DNA of 64,000 nucleotides from Deltaproteobacteria bacterium (GCA_019162745.1 JAFLLC010000072.1:49509-113508), one strand, 5' to 3'. Shown: positions 20,340-31,057, numbered from the stretch's first letter. Notes: generated from the sequence alone by a model not told the origin. Numbers and translations are program-made.

Positions 20340-20446
20340 TGAGGCCAAGTTAGATCACATTCAAGGCTGAATTGTGAAAGCAGGTTATGCCAATGTGGCG
20401 TTCAGCTTATGCTGATTACTGATGATGTAAGCCAGGAATATCACCC

Positions 20447-21646
20447 ATGACTCAAATCGGAAAAGAAAAAATTCTGGTAATTTCTCCCTCGGTACCGCGA
20501 CCCGACATTAATTCAGGAGATTTGCGGCTCTACTCGATCCTAGCAATACTGGCAAAGGAATATGAGGTGACTTTTGTTGCTTCCGGGTATGGTCCTGCAG
20601 ATTCTGGCTATGTTGCGCTTCTTGAGCAGGGTGGCATTACCGTCTATGCGAACAACTTTTCCCTGAAAAAGCTTCTGGAAACTAAAAAGTTCAGTCTTGC
20701 AATCCTCGAATTTTATTTCACCGCGGAATATTTTCTGGAACGGCTTAGAATCTTACATCCAGAATGCCGCGTGATTATTGATTCGGTTGATGTTCATTAT
20801 CTCAGGTTAAAACGCAAGTACGATCTCACAAACGCTGAAACAGATCATGCCAATTACCTGAAAACTAAAGAGAGGGAGTTGAGCGTTTATCGTAAGGCAG
20901 ATGCGGTGATAACCGTTACCAAGGATGATGCTGTCAAGCTTCTGGAAGAGCACTCTGACATAACATGTGAAGTTGTACCTAATATCCATGAATTATGTTT
21001 AAGCGACATCACACCTGAAAGTAATTCACTCATTTTTGTTGGCGGCTTTATCCATACCCCGAATATCGATGCGGTCCACTATTTTTGCCGTGACATTCTG
21101 CCGCTGATAAAAAATGTCAAACCTGACACACAGTTAACCATTGTCGGCAGCAAACCGCCGGAGCAGATCCGGATGCTTGAAAGTGAACATATCAAAGTAA
21201 CCGGTTATGTACCTGAAACCTCATCTTACCTGCATAGAAGCCATGTTTCTGTCGCACCACTCCGCTATGGAGCCGGGATGAAGGGGAAGATCGGAGAAGC
21301 CATGGCTCATGGCGTTCCCGTGGTGACAACGTCTGTCGGTGCGGAAGGTATGGGGTTGCTGCACCGCACAAATGCGATGATAGCCGATTCTCCGCAGGCG
21401 TTTGCCGCCGCTGTTCTGGAATTGCTGGATAACAGCAATCTGCATGCAAGTATACGTGAAAATGCCATTCGGCTCATAGATGAGAACTACACGCCTGAGC
21501 AGATTGCAAAATGCATGACCAATGTTCTTGGAAATGTTTGTAACAGGAAGGCTAAACATATGAGCATTTTCGACAAAGCACTGTTTTTAAAGAACTATGT
21601 AATGGATTGTATTAAACCCAGGCAGCATTGCGCCGAGGTTGAATAG
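20447..21646 (+). CDS. GT4-type glycosyltransferase
   Basis: VSVAPLRYGAGMKGKIGEAMAHGVPVVTTSVGAEGM. Confidence 0.88.
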   Translation: MTQIGKEKILVISPSVPRPDINSGDLRLYSILAILAKEYEVTFVASGYGPADSGYVALLEQGGITVYANNFSLKKLLETKKFSLAILEFYFTAEYFLERLRILHPECRVIIDSVDVHYLRLKRKYDLTNAETDHANYLKTKERELSVYRKADAVITVTKDDAVKLLEEHSDITCEVVPNIHELCLSDITPESNSLIFVGGFIHTPNIDAVHYFCRDILPLIKNVKPDTQLTIVGSKPPEQIRMLESEHIKVTGYVPETSSYLHRSHVSVAPLRYGAGMKGKIGEAMAHGVPVVTTSVGAEGMGLLHRTNAMIADSPQAFAAAVLELLDNSNLHASIRENAIRLIDENYTPEQIAKCMTNVLGNVCNRKAKHMSIFDKALFLKNYVMDCIKPRQHCAEVE

Positions 21647-21689
21647 ATATCTGCGTCTAACCTTGTCGCCTGAATGCTGATGCAAGGAG

Positions 21690-22670
21690 TTGCCATTGAC
21701 ACCGAATGATCTGATCAGCGTCGTAATTCCTACCTACAATGGAAGTAAATATATTCTTTCCACGGTCTTATCCGCTCTTAGTCAGACCTATTCTCCTGTT
21801 GAAATTATTGTTGTCGATGATGGCTCGACCGAGGACATGGCAGCTGTCCTTAATCCGGTAATCGGGCACATAAATTATATCCGCCAGGAAAACAGCGGAC
21901 CGGCCGCTGCGAGAAATCACGGCATACTGGTGAGTAAAGGCGAGTATATAGCTTTTTTGGACCATGATGATCATTGGCTGCCGGAAAATCTGACGGATAA
22001 AATGGCGGTCATGAAAAATAATCCGGAATGCGCCATGGTGTATAGCTATCCTGAATTGATAGATGGTTCAGGAATGGCACTTCGCCAGGAATATCCCTTG
22101 ATTTTTCCGAGTGGAGAGGTATTTGAAGAGTTTCTTCTCAGTAACAGGATTACGACCTTTTCCGCGACATTGATTCGTAAGAACATATTCGAAATGGTGG
22201 GAATGCTGGACGAAAGGCCCGAAATAACCTGCTGTGATGACTATGACATGTGGCTCAGGATAGCGGATGTGGATAAAATTATATTTTCACCTGATAGAAA
22301 TGTAAAATACCGACTCCATGAGCAAAATCTTTTAAAGAATCACAACTTAAGTTTTTGCTCCCATTTAAATGTTTTTGAAAAAGCCTTGAACGAATGCAGC
22401 ACTGTTTCTCAAATATCACAAAAAAAACTTTCCAAAATAGTAAATGAGCATCTTTACAATAAGTATTGGAGCTACGCCTTCAAATTTTACTATGACATGT
22501 GTAATTACAAAATGACCCGAAACCTTCTATGGCATTGTGTCCTGTCGAAACCATTTAACTTTAGAAACTGGATTTATTTATTGTTATGTTCGTTGCCCTC
22601 ATCTTTTATTACCAGCTTAAGGTCAGCTAAGTCATTTGTGAAGATGATTGTTTTAATTTGTCCAGACTGA
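21690..22670 (+). CDS. Family 2 glycosyltransferase (probable TTG start)
   Basis: LISVVIPTYNGSKYILSTVLSALSQTY, VVDDGSTED, FLDHDDHW; AAGGAG just upstream of TTG codons at 21690/21696. Confidence 0.88.
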   Translation: MPLTPNDLISVVIPTYNGSKYILSTVLSALSQTYSPVEIIVVDDGSTEDMAAVLNPVIGHINYIRQENSGPAAARNHGILVSKGEYIAFLDHDDHWLPENLTDKMAVMKNNPECAMVYSYPELIDGSGMALRQEYPLIFPSGEVFEEFLLSNRITTFSATLIRKNIFEMVGMLDERPEITCCDDYDMWLRIADVDKIIFSPDRNVKYRLHEQNLLKNHNLSFCSHLNVFEKALNECSTVSQISQKKLSKIVNEHLYNKYWSYAFKFYYDMCNYKMTRNLLWHCVLSKPFNFRNWIYLLLCSLPSSFITSLRSAKSFVKMIVLICPD

Positions 22671-22697
22671 GGCTTGGAATAAAAGGAGTGCCATATA

Positions 22698-23852
22698 ATG
22701 AAAATAGTTAATTTTGGGTACAATCGTTGGAGTCCATACTGGAAGCGAAATCAGACTATATTCTACCTGCTTAGTAATATGGATCAGGTGCAATCGGGGC
22801 TCTTTGTTAATCCGAGTATATGGATTGCAGAGTTTGTTAGCTCACCACAGAAGCTTTTTCAATGCGATACGCGCTCAATTTTTACTCAGGCTGTTACAGA
22901 AAAAATACGGGTTAAAACTCCTGTTTATCTGCCATATGTTACTAAAAATAAAAAAATTAGAATGATAAACAACTATTTCAATAGCCTTAATTTCTCCAAT
23001 CCAGATGACGGTATTATTCTGATTCTTAATGATTTACAAGCTGATCCATATCTTCTGGATATTGTTCTTAGTAAAGCAAAATTAACAATATTTGATTGGT
23101 CAGATGATTTTGATGAATTTTCCAATAGTGAGCAGGGGAGGCTTTCCAGTCGGCTGAGGTGTAATTACTATTGCGAAAAAGCCGATATAGTTTTGACAAT
23201 AAATGACAATTTGTGTGAACGTGCCCTAGAGATTAATAAAAATTCGCACGTTGTTAAAAATGCGACTAACTTCTTTACATTCTCTCCACCAGATGAAGAC
23301 GAGAAAATTATTCGCAGGATTCGTCAATATGGTGACAAAGTTATTGGCTATGTGGGATGGTTGAATAACCTCAGGCTCGACCAGGAGCTAATTAAATTTG
23401 TTGCCGAAAAAAGGCCGGAATATCAATTTGTTTTTATGGGACCAGAGTGTCAAAAGATGCCACTGGGAAAAGAAATCCAATCATTAAAGAATGTTCATAT
23501 TCTCCCGCCTGTCCCCTATGAAAAATATCCGTCCACTCTTAAGGCTTTTGATGTCTGCATTCTGCCAAATATTATAAATGCCCATACAAACGGTAATGAC
23601 CCGATCAAGATCTATGATTATTTGGCAAGTGGCAGGCCGATCGTTGCAACTAAAACTGCCGGGACGGATTTTTTTTCAACCTTGCTTTATCTGGCAGATA
23701 GTAAAGATGACTTTTTGAATCTGTTGGATTATGCAGTAAACGAAAACTCAGAATTGTTACAACTAGGACGTGTACAAGCAGCTCGTAAGAATTCTTGGCA
23801 AGAAAGATATAATGAAATTGAATCCCTCATCCAACCTTATATGATGAATTGA
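22698..23852 (+). CDS. GT4-like glycosyltransferase (TuaH-like)
   Basis: FDWSDDFDEFSNSEQGR, VIGYVGWLNNLRLDQELI, DPIKIYDYLASGRPIVATKTAG; AGGAG RBS. Confidence 0.75.
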   Translation: MKIVNFGYNRWSPYWKRNQTIFYLLSNMDQVQSGLFVNPSIWIAEFVSSPQKLFQCDTRSIFTQAVTEKIRVKTPVYLPYVTKNKKIRMINNYFNSLNFSNPDDGIILILNDLQADPYLLDIVLSKAKLTIFDWSDDFDEFSNSEQGRLSSRLRCNYYCEKADIVLTINDNLCERALEINKNSHVVKNATNFFTFSPPDEDEKIIRRIRQYGDKVIGYVGWLNNLRLDQELIKFVAEKRPEYQFVFMGPECQKMPLGKEIQSLKNVHILPPVPYEKYPSTLKAFDVCILPNIINAHTNGNDPIKIYDYLASGRPIVATKTAGTDFFSTLLYLADSKDDFLNLLDYAVNENSELLQLGRVQAARKNSWQERYNEIESLIQPYMMN

Positions 23853-24064
23853 CAGTTATGTTGTCATGAATCCCTCGATACTGACTATCTGAATTCCCCC
23901 CAATTTCTTGGCCATAAATCTAACAATGTAAATATTTTAAACAATCACCTCTACTTCCCTTTGATAAAGTATCCAACAGCATTTCAGACAATAAAAACAA
24001 TTATTTGTTTAGCATTTGTAGCTAGCTTGCTACCTGTAAGTATCTGTAAATTATGCAAATATTG

Positions 24065-24081
24065 TTGGCACTAATAGTGCT
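24065..24081 (+). promoter_or_regulatory. Sigma-54-like promoter of the aminotransferase/exosortase operon
   Basis: TTGGCACTAATAGTGCT, near-consensus with GG-N10-GC. Confidence 0.7.
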
Positions 24082-24137
24082 GTTCCATAGTTAAATTAAG
24101 CTGCTTGAGTTACTGATACTTGAGACAGGATTCCATT

Positions 24138-25340
24138 ATGGCAAAGCGTATAGGCAGAACTCTTCCCCCGGCAGCATCGCCGTTTCACCTTAAGGATATC
24201 GTGTCCGGTATTGCCGGAATTTTCGAGGGTGAGGGGATAGTTGAGCGCTTTGAGAATGAACTCAAATCATTTTTCAAGGTCAGATACTGTTTCGCAGTTT
24301 CGTCCGGAAAGGCGGCCCTTGTTCTCATACTACACGCACTACATGAGATCTGCCCCGAGAGAGATGAAGTCCTTATACCGGCCTATACCTGTTACTCGGT
24401 TCCGTCTGCGATAGTAAAGGCCGGGCTCAAAATACGTTTATGCGAGATGGCACCGGGAACGCTCGATTTTGATTTCGACCGTATCGCGGAGGAGCTGAAA
24501 AATCCCCGGCTCCTCTGTGTGGTCCCGACCCATTTATTCGGCATGCCGGCGGATGTGGAACGGCTAAAGGCCTTGATCTGCCGGGGCGATATATTCGTGC
24601 TGGAAGACGCCGCCCAGGCGATGGGTGGTGTCTGGAACGGAAATAAAATGGGAACGCAGGGAGATGTGGGGCTGTTCAGTATGGGTCGTGGAAAGGCCTT
24701 TTCTACTGTAGAAGGTGGGATAATTCTGACAGACAACGATCAGATTGGGCAAATACTTGAAAAACGACTGTTCGCTATTAAAGGATATGGGGACCTCGAC
24801 AGTCTGAAGCTGTTCCTTAATGCGATTGCACTGTCGATTCTCATCTACCCTGAAATATACTGGCTACCAAAGTTGTTGCCATTTTTGAAGCTCGGAGAAA
24901 CGCATTTCAATCCATCCTTTCCAATCAGGAGGTTGTCATCATTCCAGGCAGGGATGGCGAGAAAATGGAGTACGGCAATTAATAAATTTAAGGCAGCTCG
25001 TTTGTTGAATGTGAATAAAATCGCCAGGTACGGGATAAAGTTTCCGGGCGTTTACAGGGGATCAATGCCGGATTTGATCAGATTTCCAGTGTTGGTCGCT
25101 GATACTGAGACTAAAAAGAAGATACTCAAAAAAAGTGAGATGATGGGGTTGGGAATATCAGGCGGTTACCCACATTCCATTGATGGTATCAATGAACTTC
25201 GGAACCTTTTAGGTGCTAATAAGTTTCCAGTTGCGAAAGACCTTGCCGAAAGAATAGTAACTCTACCTGTGCATCCTTATGTGAACAACGATGATCTCGG
25301 AAACATCATGCACTTATTTCAAGAGAGCTCTTATGTCTAA
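24138..25340 (+). CDS. DegT/DnrJ/EryC1/StrS-like aminotransferase
   Basis: SSGKAALVLILHAL, LIPAYTCYSVPSAIVKAG, LEDAAQAMGG, MGRGKAFSTVEGGIILT. Confidence 0.85.
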   Translation: MAKRIGRTLPPAASPFHLKDIVSGIAGIFEGEGIVERFENELKSFFKVRYCFAVSSGKAALVLILHALHEICPERDEVLIPAYTCYSVPSAIVKAGLKIRLCEMAPGTLDFDFDRIAEELKNPRLLCVVPTHLFGMPADVERLKALICRGDIFVLEDAAQAMGGVWNGNKMGTQGDVGLFSMGRGKAFSTVEGGIILTDNDQIGQILEKRLFAIKGYGDLDSLKLFLNAIALSILIYPEIYWLPKLLPFLKLGETHFNPSFPIRRLSSFQAGMARKWSTAINKFKAARLLNVNKIARYGIKFPGVYRGSMPDLIRFPVLVADTETKKKILKKSEMMGLGISGGYPHSIDGINELRNLLGANKFPVAKDLAERIVTLPVHPYVNNDDLGNIMHLFQESSYV

Positions 25341-26166
25341 AAATGACAAAATAAAAATAGTGATACTTGTTTTGCTTTGGGCTGCGGTCTTTTATCCGCT
25401 CTACCCGGAACTGGTCCGTGAATGGTTAGGTAATTCCGATAACTCCCACGCCTTTATTGTTCCTCTGATATCTATGTATTTTGTATGGCAAAGAAAAAAC
25501 GCGCTGCAACTCACTCCTATTACGACGTCTTTATGGGGTGGGGGGCTTCTTGGCGTAAGTTTGTTGCTTTATGTTTTGAGCAGTGCAGGTGGACTTGCAT
25601 TCCCTGCTAGAATAGCCATGGTGACATCCCTTTTCGGGCTTGTCTGGTTCTGTCTCGGAAAAGAATTTATTCAAAAACTTGCTTTCCCTATCGCATTCCT
25701 GTTGTTCATGGTTCCCGTACCATACTCTTTAATAAGTCTGGTTTCCACGCCTCTTCAGCTGATGGCAACCGAGGTTTCTGCAGCACTCATAGGGAAGTGC
25801 TCAATACCGGTCTACCGGGAAGGAAACATGCTTTATTTTATGCAGACTCAACTGGAGGTTGCTGAGGCATGCAGCGGTGTCAGATCGATCATGGCACTGA
25901 CGATGATTAGTTTTGTATTCTGTTTTTTATCCAGAGATGGCTGGTGGAGAAGAGCAGTTCTTGTTATTGCTGCAATTCCGATTGCCATTGTGGCGAATAT
26001 ATTTCGAGTGACAGGCACAGGGGTGCTGGCACACTTTTACGGGGACGGAGTTGCCAGGGGCTTCCTCCATGAATTTTCAGGAATAGCGATATTTATTTTT
26101 GGCTTTGCACAGCTCTTTGCGGTTTTTTTTCTCGTAAACAGGAAAATAACGAATGATATCCGATAA
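25333..26166 (+). CDS. Exosortase (Xrt family)
   Basis: Polytopic; SDNSHAFIVPLIS and catalytic-type EACSGVRSIMALT ... ANIFRVTGTGVLAHFYG ... GFLHEFSG. Confidence 0.93.
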   Translation: MSKNDKIKIVILVLLWAAVFYPLYPELVREWLGNSDNSHAFIVPLISMYFVWQRKNALQLTPITTSLWGGGLLGVSLLLYVLSSAGGLAFPARIAMVTSLFGLVWFCLGKEFIQKLAFPIAFLLFMVPVPYSLISLVSTPLQLMATEVSAALIGKCSIPVYREGNMLYFMQTQLEVAEACSGVRSIMALTMISFVFCFLSRDGWWRRAVLVIAAIPIAIVANIFRVTGTGVLAHFYGDGVARGFLHEFSGIAIFIFGFAQLFAVFFLVNRKITNDIR

Positions 26167-26845
26167 AACGTTCGAAATATGCCTTGTGAGCCTGTGTATG
26201 ACTCTGTTGATTGCAGGCGTACTGTCAATACGTCCAAAACCCGTTATTGCACGCACCAATCTTGAATACCTACCGAAAGAGATAGCTGGCTACAAAGGGG
26301 TTGATGACACCTTCCCGGATGCAGTAAATCGTGAACTTAATGCCGATACACAGCTTTACCGTCATTACCGCTCCAGTGACGGAAGCCAGATTGATTTATA
26401 CATCGGCTATTACGGCACGGCCAAGGGTGGGCGGACGGGGCATAACCCGTATGCGTGTCTGCCTGGTGCCGGATGGGCTATTGTTGATTCCCGAAAGATA
26501 GGAATCCGTCAACCGAATAAAACGTCAGATGTGGAGTTGAATTACGTTCGGGCCCGTAGAGACGGAGTCAATACCGTTATGGTTCACTGGTATCAGACAG
26601 CGGGAACCACAGTGGTGTCCACTGGACTCCAACAAAATATAGAAAAAATCCGGGGACGATTGCTCCGTAATCGGCATGATGGCGCATTTGTCCAGATTTC
26701 TATGCAAGTGCCGGATGAATCAGTCTTGGTTTCAGAAGCAAAAGCCATTGTTTTTGCCGGTTCGATTCTTAAAATTCTCCCTGATTTTTGGCCGGTCGAA
26801 GAGCAGATAGGCTTACTACGCTTCAAAAACGTTTGGAGATTGTAG
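26153..26845 (+). CDS. epsI: EpsI family exosortase-associated protein
   Basis: Overlaps the exosortase; DLYIGYYGTAKGGRTGHNPYACLPGAGW, VMVHWYQT. Confidence 0.88.
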   Translation: MISDKTFEICLVSLCMTLLIAGVLSIRPKPVIARTNLEYLPKEIAGYKGVDDTFPDAVNRELNADTQLYRHYRSSDGSQIDLYIGYYGTAKGGRTGHNPYACLPGAGWAIVDSRKIGIRQPNKTSDVELNYVRARRDGVNTVMVHWYQTAGTTVVSTGLQQNIEKIRGRLLRNRHDGAFVQISMQVPDESVLVSEAKAIVFAGSILKILPDFWPVEEQIGLLRFKNVWRL

Positions 26846-26849
26846 AAAC

Positions 26850-28064
26850 ATGAAAAAGCCCGTACCAGTACTGATTTTGGACAACAGTATAAACTTTGGC
26901 GGATCTACCCAAAGCCTTTGTTATCTGCTTCGAGCCCTCGATAAAGAGCAGTTTGAGCCGATACTGGTCACCGGTCAGTCCACGGAGTTTCTTGCGAAAC
27001 ATTTTGACTGTGCCTGGTACCATTATGTGCCCAAACTCCCTTGGGTTAACAACTTGGTTTACAGTAAAGTTGCCGCTTTCCAGGTATTCCGTTTCAGAAT
27101 GTTGCGAAAAGTCCTCAATCTTTCACGTTTTCTCTATTGGCTCGCATTTATTACCATCCCCGAGGCCTTTAAATATTATCAGTTAGGGCGCAAGCATCAG
27201 GTGGAACTGGTACATCTCAATAACATTTTGGGGAGCCAGTTTGCCGGTATTCTTGCAGCAAAGTTACTGCGTGTACCCTGTGTTGCCCATTTAAGGGATT
27301 TTGAAGAGGTTCATCCTGTCACCCGTTTTTATGCAAGGCTGGTTGACCACCACGTGGCGATATCGGAGGCTGTGCGGGAAAATCTGCAACAACTTGGAGT
27401 GCCTGATGAGCGGATTACGGTTGTTCACGATGCCATTGACCTGGCAGATTTTCAACCCGAAGTTGAAGTAGGTCACCTGGCTGAGGAGTTCAGCCTTGCC
27501 CCCGGACAGCCCACATTCGGAATTTTTGGCCGGGTGGTAGAATGGAAGGGAATTCGAGAGTTCATATTAGCCGTTCGGGAAGTACTCAAAATAATACCCA
27601 AGGCACGCGGCTTTATAGTGGGCGCCAATTCTGATGGTGATAAGAGCTATTTTAGCGCCATGCAACAACTTGCCTCAGATTTGGGACTGAAAGAAAATGT
27701 AGTCTTTACCGGTTTTCGGGATGATGTGCCAGCGTTGATGGGCTTGATGGATGTCATTGTTCATGCCTCGATTCGGCCGGAACCTTTTGGGATGGTTATA
27801 ATTGAGGGCATGGCCATGAAGAAGCCGGTTGTTGCAACAAGAGGTGGAGGAGCGCTTGATATCGTTATAGACAAAGAGACCGGCTTCTTAGCTGATATGG
27901 ATGATGTCAAGGGATTGGGACGCGCGATCAGCGCCCTGCTGGAACAGAGTGAGTTGCGGAAATCAATGGGACTAGCCGGTAGGGCGCGAGTCGAACAGAA
28001 ATTCACCAGTCGCCGCTATGCTAACCAGATGTCTACAATATACGAAAGTTTGGTGGCGGCATGA
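26850..28064 (+). CDS. GT4-type glycosyltransferase
   Basis: FGIFGRVVEWKGIREFI, HASIRPEPFGMVIIEGMAMKKPVVATRGGG. Confidence 0.92.
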   Translation: MKKPVPVLILDNSINFGGSTQSLCYLLRALDKEQFEPILVTGQSTEFLAKHFDCAWYHYVPKLPWVNNLVYSKVAAFQVFRFRMLRKVLNLSRFLYWLAFITIPEAFKYYQLGRKHQVELVHLNNILGSQFAGILAAKLLRVPCVAHLRDFEEVHPVTRFYARLVDHHVAISEAVRENLQQLGVPDERITVVHDAIDLADFQPEVEVGHLAEEFSLAPGQPTFGIFGRVVEWKGIREFILAVREVLKIIPKARGFIVGANSDGDKSYFSAMQQLASDLGLKENVVFTGFRDDVPALMGLMDVIVHASIRPEPFGMVIIEGMAMKKPVVATRGGGALDIVIDKETGFLADMDDVKGLGRAISALLEQSELRKSMGLAGRARVEQKFTSRRYANQMSTIYESLVAA

Positions 28065-28651
28065 TCGGGACTCTTTTAAAACAGCTCATTCCGCAACAGC
28101 TGAAGAGGCCGGTGAAGCGGGCTGTACTTAATTCTTGGGATTCAGCCCGTTACGGGTACTCCAAGGGGAATTTAGATAGCGGTAACAAGCACCATGTCAT
28201 CTTCGTCTGTAAGGGTAATATCTGCAGGAGTGCTTTTGCCGAATATTACTTAAGAAGTGTTATGGCCGAAGGGGCGCACAAAATAGAATCTTGCGGCCTT
28301 GATGTGGATCAGGGGTTATTTTCCCCGCAGGAGGCTGTAAGCGTTGCCAAAGAGTTTAAAGTAGATCTTGAATTACATCAATCAAAGGGAGTGGCTTCTT
28401 GTGACATACATAATGCCGACCTGATACTCCCCATGGAATTCCGTCAATATCAGCGGTTAAAGGCCATGTATCCTGGCAAAAAAAGTAAAATAAGGCTGTT
28501 ACGTGATTTTGCACCGTGGCCGGATCGCCTCTTGTGCAACATCAGTGACCCATACGGATCTGATGAGGACGAGTTTAGGCGCTGCTTTAAACGGCTACAA
28601 AGATCGCTTGACGGTCTAAAGAACCATCTGGCTATCTCGGAGAACATGTAA
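28061..28651 (+). CDS. Low-molecular-weight protein tyrosine phosphatase-like protein
   Basis: HHVIFVCKGNICRSAFAEYYLRS (CX5RS loop), DLILPMEFRQY, ISDPYGSDEDEF. Confidence 0.88.
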   Translation: MIGTLLKQLIPQQLKRPVKRAVLNSWDSARYGYSKGNLDSGNKHHVIFVCKGNICRSAFAEYYLRSVMAEGAHKIESCGLDVDQGLFSPQEAVSVAKEFKVDLELHQSKGVASCDIHNADLILPMEFRQYQRLKAMYPGKKSKIRLLRDFAPWPDRLLCNISDPYGSDEDEFRRCFKRLQRSLDGLKNHLAISENM

Positions 28652-28652
28652 A

Positions 28653-29753
28653 ATGAAAGTATTGAAAATAATACATACTCTTGGCCATGGTGGTGCTGAA
28701 AACACGTTCCGTTGGCTTGCGTGGGGGCTACAGCGGAAGGGCGTAGAGGTGATAGCAGCAATTCCACGAGTTAACCACCCACAAGAGGAAATCTGGCTCA
28801 CTTCGGCATTGTCTGTGCAAGGAGTTCCATTCATCACATTTGATAAGCAAGGAAGCCCCAGGCAACTTTTAAAAAATATCACAGCTGTTATTGAAGATAT
28901 TCGACCAGATGTTGTGCATTCACACCTTTTGGATTCAAACGTATATTCATCTTTAGCCTGCAGGAAAAACTCTATCCCCCACGTATGTACCGAGCATGGA
29001 GACGTGTCGTTTAATAAAACAACAGTTTCTAAAATTAAGTACGGGTTGATTTCTCTCTGTAGTGACTTCGTTGTATGTGTTTCCGATGCCGTACTGAAAA
29101 GTGCATCCAGAGTCATTCTAACAAAGAGCAAGCTGAAAACTATTTATAACGGTGTCCATTTCATGGAGAAAAACGGCACTTCCTTTCGGTTGGAATTTAA
29201 TATTCCTGACGATGCCGTTCTGATTGGCACTGTGGGGAATCTCTATCCGGTGAAGGGACACAAATATTTGATCAGGGCCTTTGCCAATATTTGCTTTTCT
29301 TACCCTCAAACCTTTCTTGTGCTTGTGGGACGTGGTGAAGAGGAAAATAATCTCAAACAACTAGTGGCTGACTTGAACATACCTGGTAACCGGGTTCTTT
29401 TTACCGGTTTCCGTAATGACATAGAAAATATCATGAATGCATTTGACCTGTATGTGCAGCCAAGCCTTTCAGAAGGTCACCCGGTAGCGGTTCTGGAGGC
29501 CATGTCACTGGGAATACCGGTTATTGCTACTTCGGTAGGCGGCATACCCGAAATTATCGGGCAGGATCGTTATGGGACTTTGGTCCATCCGGAATCCTGG
29601 GAAGAACTTCATCGTTGCATAGAAGACTATCTGCACTGTCCTGATATGTTTCTGGAAAAGTCCTCTGATGCAAGGAACTACACTCGTGATGCTTTTTCTG
29701 TTGAGAAGATGGCATGTAACTATATAGATGTTTATCAGCAGGCTCTGACATAG
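28653..29753 (+). CDS. GT4-type glycosyltransferase
   Basis: IHTLGHGGAENTFRWLA, GTVGNLYPVKGHKYLI, PSLSEGHPVAVLEAMSLGIPVIATSVGGIPEII. Confidence 0.92.
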   Translation: MKVLKIIHTLGHGGAENTFRWLAWGLQRKGVEVIAAIPRVNHPQEEIWLTSALSVQGVPFITFDKQGSPRQLLKNITAVIEDIRPDVVHSHLLDSNVYSSLACRKNSIPHVCTEHGDVSFNKTTVSKIKYGLISLCSDFVVCVSDAVLKSASRVILTKSKLKTIYNGVHFMEKNGTSFRLEFNIPDDAVLIGTVGNLYPVKGHKYLIRAFANICFSYPQTFLVLVGRGEEENNLKQLVADLNIPGNRVLFTGFRNDIENIMNAFDLYVQPSLSEGHPVAVLEAMSLGIPVIATSVGGIPEIIGQDRYGTLVHPESWEELHRCIEDYLHCPDMFLEKSSDARNYTRDAFSVEKMACNYIDVYQQALT

Positions 29754-29761
29754 AGAAGGAA

Positions 29762-31057
29762 GTGAATCCTATGATCTCATCAGAAAAATATTTATCGGTT
29801 AATGTAAAAGCTATTTGGACACAGCTTAAACAGGAGCCATTATATTTCTGGTTTTTTTGTGGATATTTGTTTTTTGAATATGTCAGGCCACAATCGATCT
29901 ATACATCCATAGATATTCTCCCGTGGGCAAAGTTATTGGTCATTGGGGCATTAATAGGTAGTTTCATGTCAAAAGGGATAGTCTCTTGGTCCTCCTCGCT
30001 TACAAAATATTACTGGGGTCTGATTGCTGCTGTCTTCTTGTCCTCTGTCTTTGCAGAGTTTCCGAGCTTTGCGTTTGCCAATATTAACGCCGTGCTGAAT
30101 TGGCTGATCGTTTATTTCCTGTTTATTAGGATTGTTACGACAAAATTCAGATTTTTCGTCGTAATGCTTTTATTGATGCTGGCGTCATATAAAATGTCGC
30201 AGCATGCGGCAATTGTATGGGCGAGAAGGGGATTTGCTTATGAAACGTGGGGCATTGCAGGAACACCAGGTTTTTTTGGAAACGCTGCTGACCTTGGGGT
30301 GCAGATGTTGATCATATTGCCTCTATCAATTTGTTTTGTTATCGGTTGCCGATCTTATTGGGGCACTCTTAAAAAATCTTTTTTTATTTTTTTACCAATG
30401 ACAGCACTAATGACAATCATTGCTACGGGTGAGCGTAATACACTTGTTGGGTTAGCTGCTATATGCTCCGTGGCTGCACTGTCCGCAAAAAGTCGCATTA
30501 GGAACATATTCCTGATGGCAGCCTTCGCTGTCTGCCTTATTGCAGTAATGCCTCAGGCGTTTCTTGATAGGTTCGATACGGCTGGGAAAGACGGAACTTC
30601 GTTGTCCAGATTGACGTATTGGAAAAGAGGAATTGAGTTCTTTGAGGAACATCCCGTTTTGGGCATCGGTTATAATAATTGGGCCCCGTATTATTTGAAG
30701 TATCATCCGGGTGAATCACTAAGAGGAGAAAAACAGGAGGTTGCACATAGCACCCCGGTAACAATATTGGCAGAGTTAGGAATTTTGGGGTTTATTTTTT
30801 ATTATGGTATTGCATTAAAGACTATTTCAATAAATCTTCACTCGATGAAAATATCCCGCTCTAATGCCGAACGTATATGGAGAGATATCCCCTTTGCGCT
30901 GAATATCGGTCTAGTTGGTTTCTTGGCGGCCAGTATTTTTATATCAGTTACGTTCTATCCATTTTTATTTATTCAAGCTTCGTTGTCGGCAGCACTATAC
31001 AATATTCTGTCGAGAGAAAATCGGAATAGTGGCGTGGCCGCTTTACCTGGCCAATAG
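29762..31057 (+). CDS. O-antigen ligase/polymerase-like protein, resembling the exosortase-A-associated O-glycosylation ligase family
   Basis: Polytopic; GYLFFEYVRPQSIYTSIDILPWAK, RLTYWKRGIEFFEEHPVLGIGYNNW, AHSTPVTILAELGILGFI. Confidence 0.82.
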   Translation: MNPMISSEKYLSVNVKAIWTQLKQEPLYFWFFCGYLFFEYVRPQSIYTSIDILPWAKLLVIGALIGSFMSKGIVSWSSSLTKYYWGLIAAVFLSSVFAEFPSFAFANINAVLNWLIVYFLFIRIVTTKFRFFVVMLLLMLASYKMSQHAAIVWARRGFAYETWGIAGTPGFFGNAADLGVQMLIILPLSICFVIGCRSYWGTLKKSFFIFLPMTALMTIIATGERNTLVGLAAICSVAALSAKSRIRNIFLMAAFAVCLIAVMPQAFLDRFDTAGKDGTSLSRLTYWKRGIEFFEEHPVLGIGYNNWAPYYLKYHPGESLRGEKQEVAHSTPVTILAELGILGFIFYYGIALKTISINLHSMKISRSNAERIWRDIPFALNIGLVGFLAASIFISVTFYPFLFIQASLSAALYNILSRENRNSGVAALPGQ

